DNA from: CANHBY01 sp046342195
Lineage (GTDB): Bacteria; Pseudomonadota; Gammaproteobacteria; Burkholderiales; Burkholderiaceae_C
Direction of reading: 5' to 3'
Assembly (NCBI GenBank): GCA_046342195.1
Contig: JBKDQE010000074.1
Span: 1 to 64,000, forward strand
DNA length: 64,000 nucleotides
The stretch's first letter is position 1, and every line of letters begins with the position of its first letter. The translations under genes and the position numbers were made by a program. This document shows, piece by piece, positions 1 to 8,323 of this stretch. The notes under the pieces are model-generated. The model saw only the letters and a list, made by a program, of their open reading frames with translations, was not told the DNA's origin and did not search any database.

Positions 1-235
1 GGGCAAGCAGGGCTCGTGCGTGCCCCATGTCAAGGTCGCCTGCCATGAGCATGGTTTGCACCACGCCCGCCAAATTGAGCAAACGCAACAAATTTGACGT
101 GGCACTGCGGGATCGCCCCACAGCCTGAGCGGCTTCATCATACGTGAGCCCAAATTCATCAGTGAGGCGCTTGATGCCTTGAGCTTCTTCCAGGGGGTTC
201 AGATTTTCACGTTGAATGTTTTCGATCAAGGCGAT
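1..235 (-). pseudogene. parB: ParB chromosome-partitioning protein, 5'-truncated fragment
   Basis: Reverse-strand translation reads ALIENIQRENLNPLEEAQG followed by a helix-turn-helix (GLTYDEAAQAVGRSRSATSN) and MGHARALLA. This is the box II and DNA-binding region of ParB/Spo0J, which binds parS and helps chromosome segregation. The upstream third that carries the CTP-binding GERRFRA box is missing: homology stops at about position 235, where transposase sequence on the other strand begins, and an in-frame TGA lies at 254-256. The gene runs off the left window edge, so the C-terminus is unseen. Without box I the product could not work as a normal ParB, so I call it a pseudogene fragment. Chromosomal parB usually sits beside parA and rsmG, which are not visible here. 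Confidence 0.75.
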
Positions 236-473
236 GGTGGATGGTGCCGTCAGTCACGACAAGGTGACGCGATTTTTGTCTGGGCAGCAGTACACGTCGA
301 AAGACTTGTGGGCTGCGGTGAATCGACGGTACGGTCGATTGAAAGCGGCGAGGGTGTGCTGATTTTTGATGACACGATCCAGGAGAAGGCATGGACAGAT
401 GAGAGTGACTTGATGTGTTGGCACCACGACCATCTGAGCAGGCGAAATGTGCGGGGAGATCAACTTGCTCACC
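231..473 (+). pseudogene. DDE transposase fragment (IS4/IS701-like), frameshifted
   Basis: Translation in one frame gives VDGAVSHDKVTRFLSGQQ and TSKDLWAAVN, then switches frame near 325-335 to VRSIESGEGVLIFDDTIQ, EKAWTDESDLMCWHHDHLS and finally INLLT. This matches the N-terminal part of DDE transposases with the DDTIQEKxWTDE...CWHxDH motif. Only about 80 codons remain, with at least one frameshift; both ends abut unrelated coding fragments (parB on the left, a RAYT on the right). The family assignment is from memory of the motif; the fragment cannot be functional. Confidence 0.6.
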
Positions 474-589
474 ACATCGAGCAAAGCAAGCCGGTCATGG
501 TTGTCCTCGAAAATCGGCTCACGCCGGTCGCCAAGGCTGGTGACGTGATAGACGGCACCGGAAAATTTAATACGAAATTGTCTGGCCAT
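474..589 (-). pseudogene. REP-associated tyrosine transposase (RAYT) N-terminal fragment
   Basis: The reverse strand starts MARQFRIKFSGAVYHVTSLG, then DRREPIFEDNHDRLALLDVV. This is the conserved start of Y1_Tnp/RAYT proteins (MARPLRIxFPGAxYHVTSRGDRREPIF). The catalytic HxH and Tyr regions are absent: after about 35 residues the reading frame runs into the antisense of the transposase fragment. It is an N-terminal stump only. RAYTs mobilise REP-type palindromes; whether it relates to the repeats elsewhere in this window is unknown. Confidence 0.65.
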
Positions 590-661
590 GGCAGAAGATT
601 AAAGGGAGTTTGGGCAAAAGGCTAGACTTGATCCCAATGACTGTGACCCCAATGACTGCAC

Positions 662-1213
662 ATGACTACACCCCACCTTGATCCTGTTCGACGAGAAGTC
701 AGAGCACAGAAAATTGATGCGCCTCAGGGGCCATGGCAAAAAATTGGCATGATCGCCATTGGCGGATTACGCACCATCGGTTTCGATAGAAGCTCCGAGC
801 TTTTGTTGGTCGTATCAAGCGCTGGCCGTAGCGTCATTGATTGCAGCAACTGCACAAAGGTTGCCCGTGATGATGACGAATACCATGACGGAGAACAGTT
901 CTTGGAGGCCGAAGGCATTGGGCCACTTGAAGGAAAAACTATTCGTGTCGCTGGGCTAATTGGTGGCGGCCTGCCAACCAATACACAAGATGGCTGGTCA
1001 CTTGAAGTAGTCACTCTTGATTGGCCGGAACATGAAGTTCTGCTAGTGGAGCCACACTCAAGCATCTACGATTTGCTTTACGGCAAGCAAGCGAAGTTTC
1101 GAAAAATCGCCAGAGAATCCGAGCTTAGAGCATATGGCTTTTCTTACTCTGGCAAATCGCTGATAATTGCCTCATCGAGTGACATCACTGTGTATGGGCG
1201 CACCGGTGGCTAA
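662..1213 (+). CDS. Hypothetical protein, 183 aa
   Basis: An open frame of 183 codons that I do not recognise. It has no signal peptide, membrane segment or nucleotide-binding motif. The sequence is rich in short beta-like stretches (IGMIAIGGLRTIGF, SELLLVVSSAGRSVIDC, SGKSLIIASSSDITVYGR) and acidic patches (ARDDDEYHDGEQF), suggesting an all-beta soluble protein, perhaps of propeller-repeat character. No good Shine-Dalgarno sequence precedes the ATG. It stands alone between transposase debris and an IS end, and seems more AT-rich than the core genes, consistent with acquired DNA. It could be an orphan cargo or immunity-type gene; this is inference only. Confidence 0.5.
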   Translation: MTTPHLDPVRREVRAQKIDAPQGPWQKIGMIAIGGLRTIGFDRSSELLLVVSSAGRSVIDCSNCTKVARDDDEYHDGEQFLEAEGIGPLEGKTIRVAGLIGGGLPTNTQDGWSLEVVTLDWPEHEVLLVEPHSSIYDLLYGKQAKFRKIARESELRAYGFSYSGKSLIIASSSDITVYGRTGG

Positions 1214-1256
1214 CAATTCCGTCGAAGAGAGCCTTGGGGTCAAGTCTCAATACTGT

Positions 1257-1285
1257 TTGGCTCCGAATCTCGTAACGACAACCTC
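1257..1285. repeat. Solitary end of the IS5-family element seen at 10.0-10.9 kb
   Basis: Twenty-four of 29 bases match the right end of the IS5-family element (10844-10872), including the terminal core AATCTCGTxACGACAA. No transposase sequence precedes it. It lies about 90 bp before a MITE copy, as the full element lies about 50 bp before the other MITE copy. Read as a relic of a second, mostly deleted insertion. Confidence 0.4.
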
Positions 1286-1376
1286 CAAGCCTCCAAACAA
1301 CCATGATCTGTTTGATTTGGCACTCAAAAATTTCAGATCACAAAAAGCACAATCAAAATTGCGAGATTAAATTTAA

Positions 1377-1510
1377 TAGGACTTACGCAAAACAGCGACT
1401 TCATTCCGCATTGCGAAAAATCCTGCAATTCCTTGAAAGAAAAAATTACGTAAGTTATTGATTTTCATAGAATTTAATAATATTTAAAAGTTTCTTTTGC
1501 GTAAGTCCTA
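1377..1510. repeat. MITE copy 1 (134 bp, TIR GGACTTACGCAAAA)
   Basis: The element begins TAGGACTTACGCAAAA and ends TTTTGCGTAAGTCCTA, giving perfect terminal inverted repeats flanked by TA on both sides (a likely TA target duplication). The interior is AT-rich, has no coding capacity and carries an additional internal copy of the end motif (TTACGTAAGT). A second copy at 10922-11053 differs at about nine positions plus a 2 bp gap. It lies 10 bp beyond the aroB stop codon, so its foldback may affect the 3' end of the aroB transcript. Confidence 0.85.
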
Positions 1511-1520
1511 AAATTGAATA

Positions 1521-2603
1521 TTACAGAGCAGATTCAATCACTTTACGCAGGATAGAAGCATCAACCTCCCGTAGCCCTGCTCGCCCAGGCGCATCAATTG
1601 TGACAAATCGCAAGGCACCGGCTTCAGCTTTTTTGTCGGTAAGCATCAAATCAAGATACTTCTCAACCGACCATTTCGGAGGAGATACTGGCAAATTGGC
1701 TCGCATCACCAGCCGCCGAATGCGATGGGCATAATCTTGTGAAATCAGCCCAAGCTGAAATGACAAATTCGCGGCCATCACCATTCCACACCCCACAGCC
1801 TCTCCATGTAGCCATTTTTCATAGCCCAAGCCTGCCTCAATAGCATGCCCGAATGTATGACCAAAATTCAAAATGGCACGGAGCCCTGATTCCCGCTCGT
1901 CTTTTCCAACCACATCAGCTTTGATCTCGCATGATCTCCTGATGGCATAGGCCAAGGCACTTGTATTAAGCCCCTGGAGATCTTCAAGATGATCCTCCAT
2001 CCAGGAAAAAAAAGATTCGTCGGCAATCGGACCATATTTGATGATTTCTGCAATTCCTGCTGCCAATTCCCTAGCCGGCAAGGTTTTTAATACAGACAAA
2101 TCAGACACCACCCTCAATGGCTGATAAAATGCACCAATCATATTTTTTCCTGCCGGATGATTGATGCCTGTTTTACCTCCTACAGAAGAATCCACCTGAG
2201 ACAAAAGTGTAGTAGGAACCTGAACAAATCGTATACCTCGCATATAGCTTGCTGCAGCAAACCCAACGATATCGCCTATTACACCACCACCAAGGGCAAA
2301 TAAAATAGTTTTACGATCACAGTGATTTAACAAAAGATAATCATATATCTTATTCAAATTATGAATATCTTTAAATATCTCCCCATCGGGAAGCTGCAAA
2401 CAATGAACATTTTTATATTGACCTGTTAAGATTTTTTGCAAAGTTTCCGCATAAAGTGGCCCAACCGTTGTATTTGTTACAATCACAACATCATTGGCAT
2501 TGGGCAGGCCCTGAAAAGAATCAGGAATTTTTATTAAATCTGATCCAATAAGAATACTGTAACTTCTATCTCCAAGGTCAATTTTCACACAAATTTTATT
2601 CAT
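1521..2603 (-). CDS. aroB: 3-dehydroquinate synthase
   Basis: Cytosolic NAD-dependent enzyme of the shikimate pathway that converts DAHP to 3-dehydroquinate. The 360-aa length is normal. Visible motifs are the NAD-binding GGGVIGD (residues 105-111), LSQVDSSVGGKTGIN (about 134-148), and the metal-ligand histidines in NFGHTFGHAIE and LHGEAVG. The ATG overlaps the aroK stop by 4 nt (ATGA), so the two are translationally coupled. The gene is AT-rich compared with genes further right. A MITE follows immediately downstream. Confidence 0.97.
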   Translation of the reverse strand: MNKICVKIDLGDRSYSILIGSDLIKIPDSFQGLPNANDVVIVTNTTVGPLYAETLQKILTGQYKNVHCLQLPDGEIFKDIHNLNKIYDYLLLNHCDRKTILFALGGGVIGDIVGFAAASYMRGIRFVQVPTTLLSQVDSSVGGKTGINHPAGKNMIGAFYQPLRVVSDLSVLKTLPARELAAGIAEIIKYGPIADESFFSWMEDHLEDLQGLNTSALAYAIRRSCEIKADVVGKDERESGLRAILNFGHTFGHAIEAGLGYEKWLHGEAVGCGMVMAANLSFQLGLISQDYAHRIRRLVMRANLPVSPPKWSVEKYLDLMLTDKKAEAGALRFVTIDAPGRAGLREVDASILRKVIESAL

Positions 2604-3154
2604 GATGATTCCCTGGAAAAAAACACCCGATGCTTTGTAAGAACCTTCGCTGACTTCATCTGCATTAAAATTTCATGAACTGTAGCCCGCACAGATGGGC
2701 GGCCTTTGTCAACCACAAAATGAGCTGTACTTTGATATAGAGGGTCTCGAAACGAATATAAACTCTTGATACAAGCCATTGGATCAGCCACTTGAAGCAA
2801 TGGCCTCTGAGTATCATTTTTTAGTCGTTTATAGATTTCTTCCGGAGAAAATTTCAAATAAATCACAACAGAGCGTTCACGCAAAATTATTCGATTCATT
2901 TCGCGAAGAACCGAGCCTCCTCCGGTCGCTAATATAATATCATCTTGTAATAACAATTCCGGGATAATAGCCTGCTCTGCATCTCGAAAAGCAGACTCTC
3001 CTTGGCTACCAAAAAATTCTTTAATGGTGACACCAAACCTTTGCTCCAAAACTGAATCAATGTCAAAAAAGGTCAGCCCCAAGCGTTTTGCAAGATGACG
3101 ACCAACGGTAGATTTTCCCCCGCCGGGCATACCAATCAGTGAAATTCGAGTCAC
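2600..3154 (-). CDS. aroK: Shikimate kinase
   Basis: Phosphorylates shikimate with ATP in aromatic amino acid biosynthesis. The P-loop GMPGGGKST is at residues 8-16, the shikimate-binding FFDID near 30, and GGGSVLR near 80. The start is GTG at 3154, chosen because MTRISLIGMPGGGKS matches the family N-terminus with no upstream extension; an alternative downstream start would cut the P-loop. It forms an aroKB pair, coupled to aroB by a 4-nt overlap. A hairpin terminator separates it from pilQ, so aroKB probably has its own promoter or depends on read-through. Confidence 0.96.
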   Translation of the reverse strand: MTRISLIGMPGGGKSTVGRHLAKRLGLTFFDIDSVLEQRFGVTIKEFFGSQGESAFRDAEQAIIPELLLQDDIILATGGGSVLREMNRIILRERSVVIYLKFSPEEIYKRLKNDTQRPLLQVADPMACIKSLYSFRDPLYQSTAHFVVDKGRPSVRATVHEILMQMKSAKVLTKHRVFFSRESS

Positions 3155-3172
3155 TTGGCACTCGCCTCAAAT

Positions 3173-3202
3173 AAAAAAGCACCACAGCTTCACTGCGGTG
3201 CC
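3173..3202 (-). terminator. Rho-independent terminator after pilQ
   Basis: On the minus strand, GCACCGCAG and CTGTGGTGC form a stem (with a G-U pair) around a 5-nt loop, followed by six T. It sits between the pilQ stop and the aroK start. Confidence 0.75.
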
Positions 3203-3218
3203 TTTGCAATTCAATGAA

Positions 3219-5318
3219 TTAGCGAACAGATGCTCTCTCAGAAACCACTTTGGGTGTCAAAAAAATCAAGAGTTCTGTTTTGTTTTGAGTTGTTGTGGTG
3301 GTTTTAAAAAGATGCCCCAAAACAGGCAAGTCACCCAAAAATGGAACCTTGGCCACATCGGTACGGTCAACTTGTTCAAAGATACCCCCAATGACCACAG
3401 TACCCCCATTTTCTACCAAAACTTGGGTTTTGATAGACTTTGTATTCACAGAGCCGCCCAATGAAGTAATCGTACCAATGCTGTCTTTAGTGACTTCAAC
3501 ATTAAGAATTACAGCCCCTTCGGGAGTAATTTGCGGAGTAACCAACAACATGAGAACCGCATCAAGCCACTCCACAGCGGTGGCGCCGCTGGAAGTGGCC
3601 TTCTGGAATGGAATCCGGGTGCCCTGCTTGATAGACGCCTGCACTTGATCCGCGGTAATCAGCCGAGGACTGGACACTACTTTACCGCGGCCGTCAGCCT
3701 CAAGCGCTGAAATTTCCAAATTCAAGAACTTGTTGAGAGATGGGGTGAATAAGCTCACTGCGAATTGCCCGGGCGAGTTTCCGCCTTGCCCAACAGCAGG
3801 TAGGTTCACAAATAAAGAATCGTTCAAGTTGGCTTGATTCTCTAATTGACCTGTTTGCCAAGTAGTATTCTCTAGAGAACCGCTGACATTAGTTCGCCCT
3901 CTTTTGCCAGATTCCGTGAACCCCAAGCGAGCCCCCAGAGACCTACCAAACTTGTCGTCTGCCTCAACAATACGAGCTTCAATCAAGACTTGGCGAACGG
4001 GGATATCAAGACGGGCAATCAAAGATTGAACAACCTCCAGCTTGGAGGGTACATCAGTGACGAAAATTTGATTGCTGCGTGCATCAAAGAGAACTTGACC
4101 GCGCTCACTCAAAACACCACTCTTGCTACCAGCCCCTGAACTATCAGCCGAAAGTGCCTTAGCAAGAGCATCTGCCTTAGCGTAATTCAACTGAAAAGAC
4201 TGAGTTTTTAAGGGTTCAAGCTTACGCTCCTCGACAACCCTTGTTAGGTCGGCCCTCTCTTTTGCGACAAGCTCATCTTTGGGGGCAATCAACATAACAT
4301 TACCTGTCAGCCGCTTATCTAAGCCCTTAGCATTCAAAATAATATCGAGAGCTTGATCCCAAGGAACGTCTTTGAGACGTAGCGTCACATTTCCAGATAC
4401 AGATTCACTGGTGACTATATTAAAATTTGTGAAGTCAGCAATAACCTGTAAAAGCGCTCGGATTTCAATATTTTGAAAATTCAAAGATAGCTTGTCGCCA
4501 GTATAGCCCTTACCTGGAGTAAGTTTATCAGGATTCAGAACCTGAGTACGAACCTCTAAAACAAACTTGCTATCAGCTTGATATGCGCTGTGCTCCCAAT
4601 TACCACGGGGCTCGACCAGGAGACTGACTTTGTCTCCAACCTGGGTCGTTGATATTCTTTGAACGGGAGTACCAAAATCAGTCACATCAAGCTTACGACG
4701 AAGGCTATCCGGCAAGGAGCTTTTTTGAAATTCGATCAATAAGTTTTGACCCTGCTGGCGAACATCCACAGCTGTCTGGCTAGAAGCAAGATCTACAATG
4801 ACTCGACCCGAGCCATCTGGGTTGCGTCGAAAATCGACCCCTTGGATTGCATTAGAAGATTTCAGCCCAGCATCCGCAGACCTTCCTGTGTCAGTTGATG
4901 GGAGCAGAGATGAAGCTGCTGAAGCGACTGCAGGAGGAGATCCATCTAGCAACAATACCAAAGTATTACCTTGGAGTTGAGCTTTATAAGCAGACGGTTT
5001 TTTCAAGTTTAATACCAAGCGGGTTCGATCTCCAGCTTGAGCAACGTTCACTGATTTGACATTACCCTGTTGAATATCAATGACAGATTTACCAATCGCA
5101 TTGGAAACTCCAGGAAGATCAATAGCAATACGCGCAGGAGATTGGATCGAAAAACCAGATGGAACTGCTGCTAAAGGCTCTGAAAATTCAATTCGGATTA
5201 TATCAGAACCCGACTGCTGGGTGCTATTGATAGACTGAATCGCATTCTGAGCCGCAGAAGCAACAGAAGCCGCTAAGGTGGCTAGGCCAATAACTATTTG
5301 CCGCAAAGTCAACATCAT
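3219..5318 (-). CDS. pilQ: Type IV pilus outer-membrane secretin PilQ
   Basis: Forms the outer-membrane channel through which type IV pili extend. The 699-aa protein has an N-terminal signal peptide (residues 1-22, cleavage near ASAAQ), two AMIN peptidoglycan-binding regions (about 30-130 and 160-250), an STN/secretin N domain (about 285-345, LNFQNIEIRALLQVIADF), a second N1-type domain, and the C-terminal secretin domain ending in VPFLGDLPVLGHLFK and ELLIFLTPKVV. A strong Shine-Dalgarno (AGGAGAGG) precedes the start. It is last in the pilMNOPQ operon, 20 bp after pilP, and is followed by a terminator. Confidence 0.97.
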   Translation of the reverse strand: MMLTLRQIVIGLATLAASVASAAQNAIQSINSTQQSGSDIIRIEFSEPLAAVPSGFSIQSPARIAIDLPGVSNAIGKSVIDIQQGNVKSVNVAQAGDRTRLVLNLKKPSAYKAQLQGNTLVLLLDGSPPAVASAASSLLPSTDTGRSADAGLKSSNAIQGVDFRRNPDGSGRVIVDLASSQTAVDVRQQGQNLLIEFQKSSLPDSLRRKLDVTDFGTPVQRISTTQVGDKVSLLVEPRGNWEHSAYQADSKFVLEVRTQVLNPDKLTPGKGYTGDKLSLNFQNIEIRALLQVIADFTNFNIVTSESVSGNVTLRLKDVPWDQALDIILNAKGLDKRLTGNVMLIAPKDELVAKERADLTRVVEERKLEPLKTQSFQLNYAKADALAKALSADSSGAGSKSGVLSERGQVLFDARSNQIFVTDVPSKLEVVQSLIARLDIPVRQVLIEARIVEADDKFGRSLGARLGFTESGKRGRTNVSGSLENTTWQTGQLENQANLNDSLFVNLPAVGQGGNSPGQFAVSLFTPSLNKFLNLEISALEADGRGKVVSSPRLITADQVQASIKQGTRIPFQKATSSGATAVEWLDAVLMLLVTPQITPEGAVILNVEVTKDSIGTITSLGGSVNTKSIKTQVLVENGGTVVIGGIFEQVDRTDVAKVPFLGDLPVLGHLFKTTTTTQNKTELLIFLTPKVVSERASVR

Positions 5319-5338
5319 GTTCCTCTCCTACACTAATT

Positions 5339-5887
5339 TCATCGAGATTTCTCTGGAATCTGAAGCGTACCAGGCCTCTCCTCACACTCACCAGACGGAT
5401 CCTGACCAATTTCCCTCAAAGAAATTTGGGACTCTGTCACACTCGTAATCTTGCCGTAATTTTGCCCAATATAATCGCCCGTTTTGACAAAATACAAATG
5501 ACCGGAAACACTCAGTAAGGCATATGGTTGATTATTTTTAACATAACTCCCAACCATGACCATCGTGTCAATCGGATAAGCCTCAAGAGGCTGCCTTTGT
5601 CTTGATTGCTCGGCCAGAAGCAAAGAGCAAGGATGTTTTTCCCCCCCGATAACCGCTTCCATTTTTTTAACAGGATCAAAAGGGTCATGCTTATCAAAAA
5701 CCTCATAGGCATGGGGAATAAATCGCTTAGGAGGCTCGATCGGCTCAATACTCGGCTTCACCTCAGCTCGCTGCTCCTGCATCCAAATCTCTAATTCTTG
5801 CTTATCATTAAGGCAAGCAGACAAACTAGCCAGAACCAATAACAAGGACGCCCCATGAATATACTTGAAATTCAACAAACGAATCAT
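5339..5887 (-). CDS. pilP: Type IV pilus inner-membrane lipoprotein PilP
   Basis: Links the inner-membrane PilMNO complex to the PilQ secretin. The N-terminus carries a lipoprotein signal with lipobox LSAC (about residues 21-24), followed by an extended linker and the conserved PilP beta domain (HDPFDP... and MVGSYVKNNQPYALLSV, VKTGDYIGQNYGKI). The ATG at 5887 overlaps the pilO stop by 1 nt (TGATG); a GTG at 5890 would give a 4-nt overlap and is an equal alternative. GAGG lies upstream of both. Confidence 0.94.
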   Translation of the reverse strand: MIRLLNFKYIHGASLLLVLASLSACLNDKQELEIWMQEQRAEVKPSIEPIEPPKRFIPHAYEVFDKHDPFDPVKKMEAVIGGEKHPCSLLLAEQSRQRQPLEAYPIDTMVMVGSYVKNNQPYALLSVSGHLYFVKTGDYIGQNYGKITSVTESQISLREIGQDPSGECEERPGTLQIPEKSR

Positions 5888-6570
5888 CACTGAACCCTCG
5901 GTACAGGGGAATTATCTTTCTGTGATTTTTGGATCTCGGCTTCATCTAAGTAGCGGTAAGCACGGGCAGTCGCTGTTAACTGAAGTTGGCCTGATTTTTT
6001 CCCTGTTGTTTTCAAAGTCAAGGCGTCTAAGTTGACAATACGCGAAAGCGCTGCTATATCAGCGGCAAATGCCCCAATATCATGATAACGACCCGTTACC
6101 ACAATTGAAATCAGTTTCTCGCCATAATATTCACGAGCAATAAACTGACCTGGCCTGAATGATTCAAACTGAAGTCCTCGACCGAGACCAGCTGTGTTAA
6201 TGTCTGATAACAAGGCATCCATCTCAGCCTTCCCGGGCAATTGCTTTTCCAGTTGCTCTACGTAACTTTCCACCTGTAATTTCTGGCGACGAAGCTCTTC
6301 AAGGTTCACTGCTTGAGCCAACTTCTGACGATACTCATTTTTTAAACTGGATTCTTTTAACCTTTCCGCATCGAGCTGAACCTCAAGGTCTGAAATAATC
6401 AAAAAGTGACACAGAATAGGAATAAGAATAAATATCAAAAACCATACCAAAACTCGAGGGGCTATAGGCCATAATCCGGGTTCTTTGGGATTGAGCCCTT
6501 GAAACTGGTCGAGAAGTTCATTCAGTGAAAAGACAGGAACTTCGGGTGATTTTTTAAGAAATGATACCAT
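5887..6570 (-). CDS. pilO: Type IV pilus inner-membrane protein PilO
   Basis: Bitopic protein that dimerises with PilN in the pilus alignment subcomplex. One transmembrane helix lies near residues 38-60 (VLVWFLIFILIPILCHFLII), followed by a periplasmic coiled coil (about 65-110) and a ferredoxin-like domain containing GLGRGLQFESFRPG and YHDIGAFAADIA. The start at ATG 6570 has AAGG 10 nt upstream; a TTG at 6579 overlapping the pilN stop is an alternative. Confidence 0.94.
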   Translation of the reverse strand: MVSFLKKSPEVPVFSLNELLDQFQGLNPKEPGLWPIAPRVLVWFLIFILIPILCHFLIISDLEVQLDAERLKESSLKNEYRQKLAQAVNLEELRRQKLQVESYVEQLEKQLPGKAEMDALLSDINTAGLGRGLQFESFRPGQFIAREYYGEKLISIVVTGRYHDIGAFAADIAALSRIVNLDALTLKTTGKKSGQLQLTATARAYRYLDEAEIQKSQKDNSPVPRVQ

Positions 6571-6575
6571 GAATA

Positions 6576-7214
6576 TCAAACCTTGGACTGAGAACTGCTT
6601 GGAGAGGAAGCAGCATCAGGTTTTTGAGAAGGCTTTGAAGCCATGGACTGCTTGATTCCGATTTGCATCGAGAAATCAAGAAATCGGATTGAATCTCGTT
6701 GATAAGGCGTTAAACCAGGCGGTTTTGTGGAAGATGCATCAATAGAAATCAAATCAGGCTTTGAAAACCATTCTGAATTATTCGTGTTACGCAAAAATTC
6801 AGATACACGCTCATTCGATTGAGCCAATCCCGAAATTTTCAAGGATCGCCCTTCTTGAATAACAGTTGATAAATAAACACCATCGGGAGTTTGCTTGATC
6901 AAATCACTCAGGATATTGACTGGTAAATTACGATCAGACTGAAGTGATTCAACAGCCTTTTGCCTCGCTCTGAGCTTATCAATTTCGGCTTGAAGGTTTT
7001 TTACATCTTTAATTTGCATATCTAACTCTGAAATCTTCGCCTGCAAAAAAAGATTTCTGTTTTCTTGAACAGAAATTAGTTGCTGCATAAAAAGGTACCA
7101 TAAAACAACAAAAGATATGCTAACGAAAGCAACGGCACCAGATACACTGAAAAAAGTAATTTTGCGACGGTTACGTCGCTCTTCGCGATGAGGAAGTAAA
7201 TTTATGAGAATCAC
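6576..7214 (-). CDS. pilN: Type IV pilus inner-membrane protein PilN
   Basis: Partner of PilO. Its cytoplasmic N-terminus, ILINLLPHREERR, is the PilM-binding INLLP motif and begins directly after the start. One transmembrane helix (about 25-45) is followed by a coiled coil and a periplasmic domain. I place the start at GTG 7214, overlapping the pilM stop by 1 nt with GGAGG 9 nt upstream; this puts the INLLP motif at the very N-terminus as in the family. A longer frame starting at 7244 would add ten residues inside pilM and is unlikely. Confidence 0.94.
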   Translation of the reverse strand: MILINLLPHREERRNRRKITFFSVSGAVAFVSISFVVLWYLFMQQLISVQENRNLFLQAKISELDMQIKDVKNLQAEIDKLRARQKAVESLQSDRNLPVNILSDLIKQTPDGVYLSTVIQEGRSLKISGLAQSNERVSEFLRNTNNSEWFSKPDLISIDASSTKPPGLTPYQRDSIRFLDFSMQIGIKQSMASKPSQKPDAASSPSSSQSKV

Positions 7215-8323
7215 TAGACAAACCTCCGCATAGCCAAACCACAAGCGGTCAGGTAAGAGGATGCCTCCCGATTAAGCTTGCTTCCTTTAATTTCTGACGC
7301 CAATTTCATATTGGTGAACGGATTGACAACTTCACAGTTGAACCCGGTAAGTTGACCTACACGATCTCGCATTCCTGGAAGAGAAGCTGTTCCGCCAGAT
7401 AACAATACGTATTGGACTTTATGGTGAGAAGTGCTGGAGAAAAAATATTGTAAAGCACGGGAGATTTCCTGTGATGCAGTTTCAATAAAAGGGGTGAGAG
7501 TTACGGTTCCAAAATCCTCGGGAAGATTTCCTGAAAGTTTTTTTTCCTCAGCCTCTTGAAAAGAAAATCCATACTGGCGAGATATCATTTGAGTCAATTG
7601 TGCCCCACCAAAAGCTTGGTCGCGATCATAAAGCAATTCTGTATCGCGTAAAACTTTCAGGCTGCTTGTCTCGGCGCCTATTTCAAAGAGCGCAATCAAG
7701 TGCTCTTTGCTTTGACCCGGAAGATTGGAAATGATACGAGACAAAGCAAGACGAGAGGCATGAGACTCGATATCCAGTACAACAGCTTTAAGCCCGGCCG
7801 CCTCAGCAAGAGCCTGCCTGTCTTGAACTCGCTCTTTGCGGGAGGCTGCGATCATCACCTCCACATCATCTGGGGATTTTGGGCTCGGCCCTACAACGCA
7901 GAAATCAAGATTAATCTCATCAAGAGAAAACGGGATATATTGATTAGCCTCCGACTCAACTTGAATTTCGAGTTCATCCTCAGTCAAACCCGCAGGCAAC
8001 ATGATTTTTTTTGTAATCACCGAAGACTGCGGCATGGCCATGGCGGCATACTTACAGCGGGAGCCACTTTTGATGAGCACCTTTTTGATGGCCCGGGTGA
8101 CTTCATCGAATTTCTCGATTTGGCCATCAATGACCCACCCCTTGCCGAAAGGTTCCGAGGCATAGCGTGCCAAGATGTACCCACCATCAGGGCCCATTTC
8201 CAATTCCACCAACTTAACGCTGGATGAACTGATGTCCAAGCCAACCATCGGGGGCTGTTTTTGAACCAGCAATGATCGCAGAAAACTCACGACACCCTTT
8301 CTTGATTCGACTGGTCGAATCAT
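7214..8323 (-). CDS. pilM: Type IV pilus actin-like ATPase PilM
   Basis: Cytoplasmic FtsA/MreB-like protein that binds the PilN N-terminus. Actin-fold signatures visible are MVGLDISSSSVKLVEL (about 26-41), the phosphate-2-like region ALFEIGAETSSLKVL and LLSGGTASLPGMRDRV. Length is about 369 aa, normal for PilM. The ATG at 8323 is preferred over a TTG two codons upstream; neither has a clear Shine-Dalgarno. It is first in the pilMNOPQ operon. In many betaproteobacteria ponA lies divergently upstream; here a 400-bp gap with palindromes leads to tatD instead. Confidence 0.95.
   Translation of the reverse strand: MIRPVESRKGVVSFLRSLLVQKQPPMVGLDISSSSVKLVELEMGPDGGYILARYASEPFGKGWVIDGQIEKFDEVTRAIKKVLIKSGSRCKYAAMAMPQSSVITKKIMLPAGLTEDELEIQVESEANQYIPFSLDEINLDFCVVGPSPKSPDDVEVMIAASRKERVQDRQALAEAAGLKAVVLDIESHASRLALSRIISNLPGQSKEHLIALFEIGAETSSLKVLRDTELLYDRDQAFGGAQLTQMISRQYGFSFQEAEEKKLSGNLPEDFGTVTLTPFIETASQEISRALQYFFSSTSHHKVQYVLLSGGTASLPGMRDRVGQLTGFNCEVVNPFTNMKLASEIKGSKLNREASSYLTACGLAMRRFV

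Noticed and set aside
179..625. Plus-strand 148-codon frame as an intact gene
   Set aside because: Its middle part is transposase sequence, but the N-terminus is antisense of parB and the C-terminus antisense of RAYT; it is a composite of fragments.
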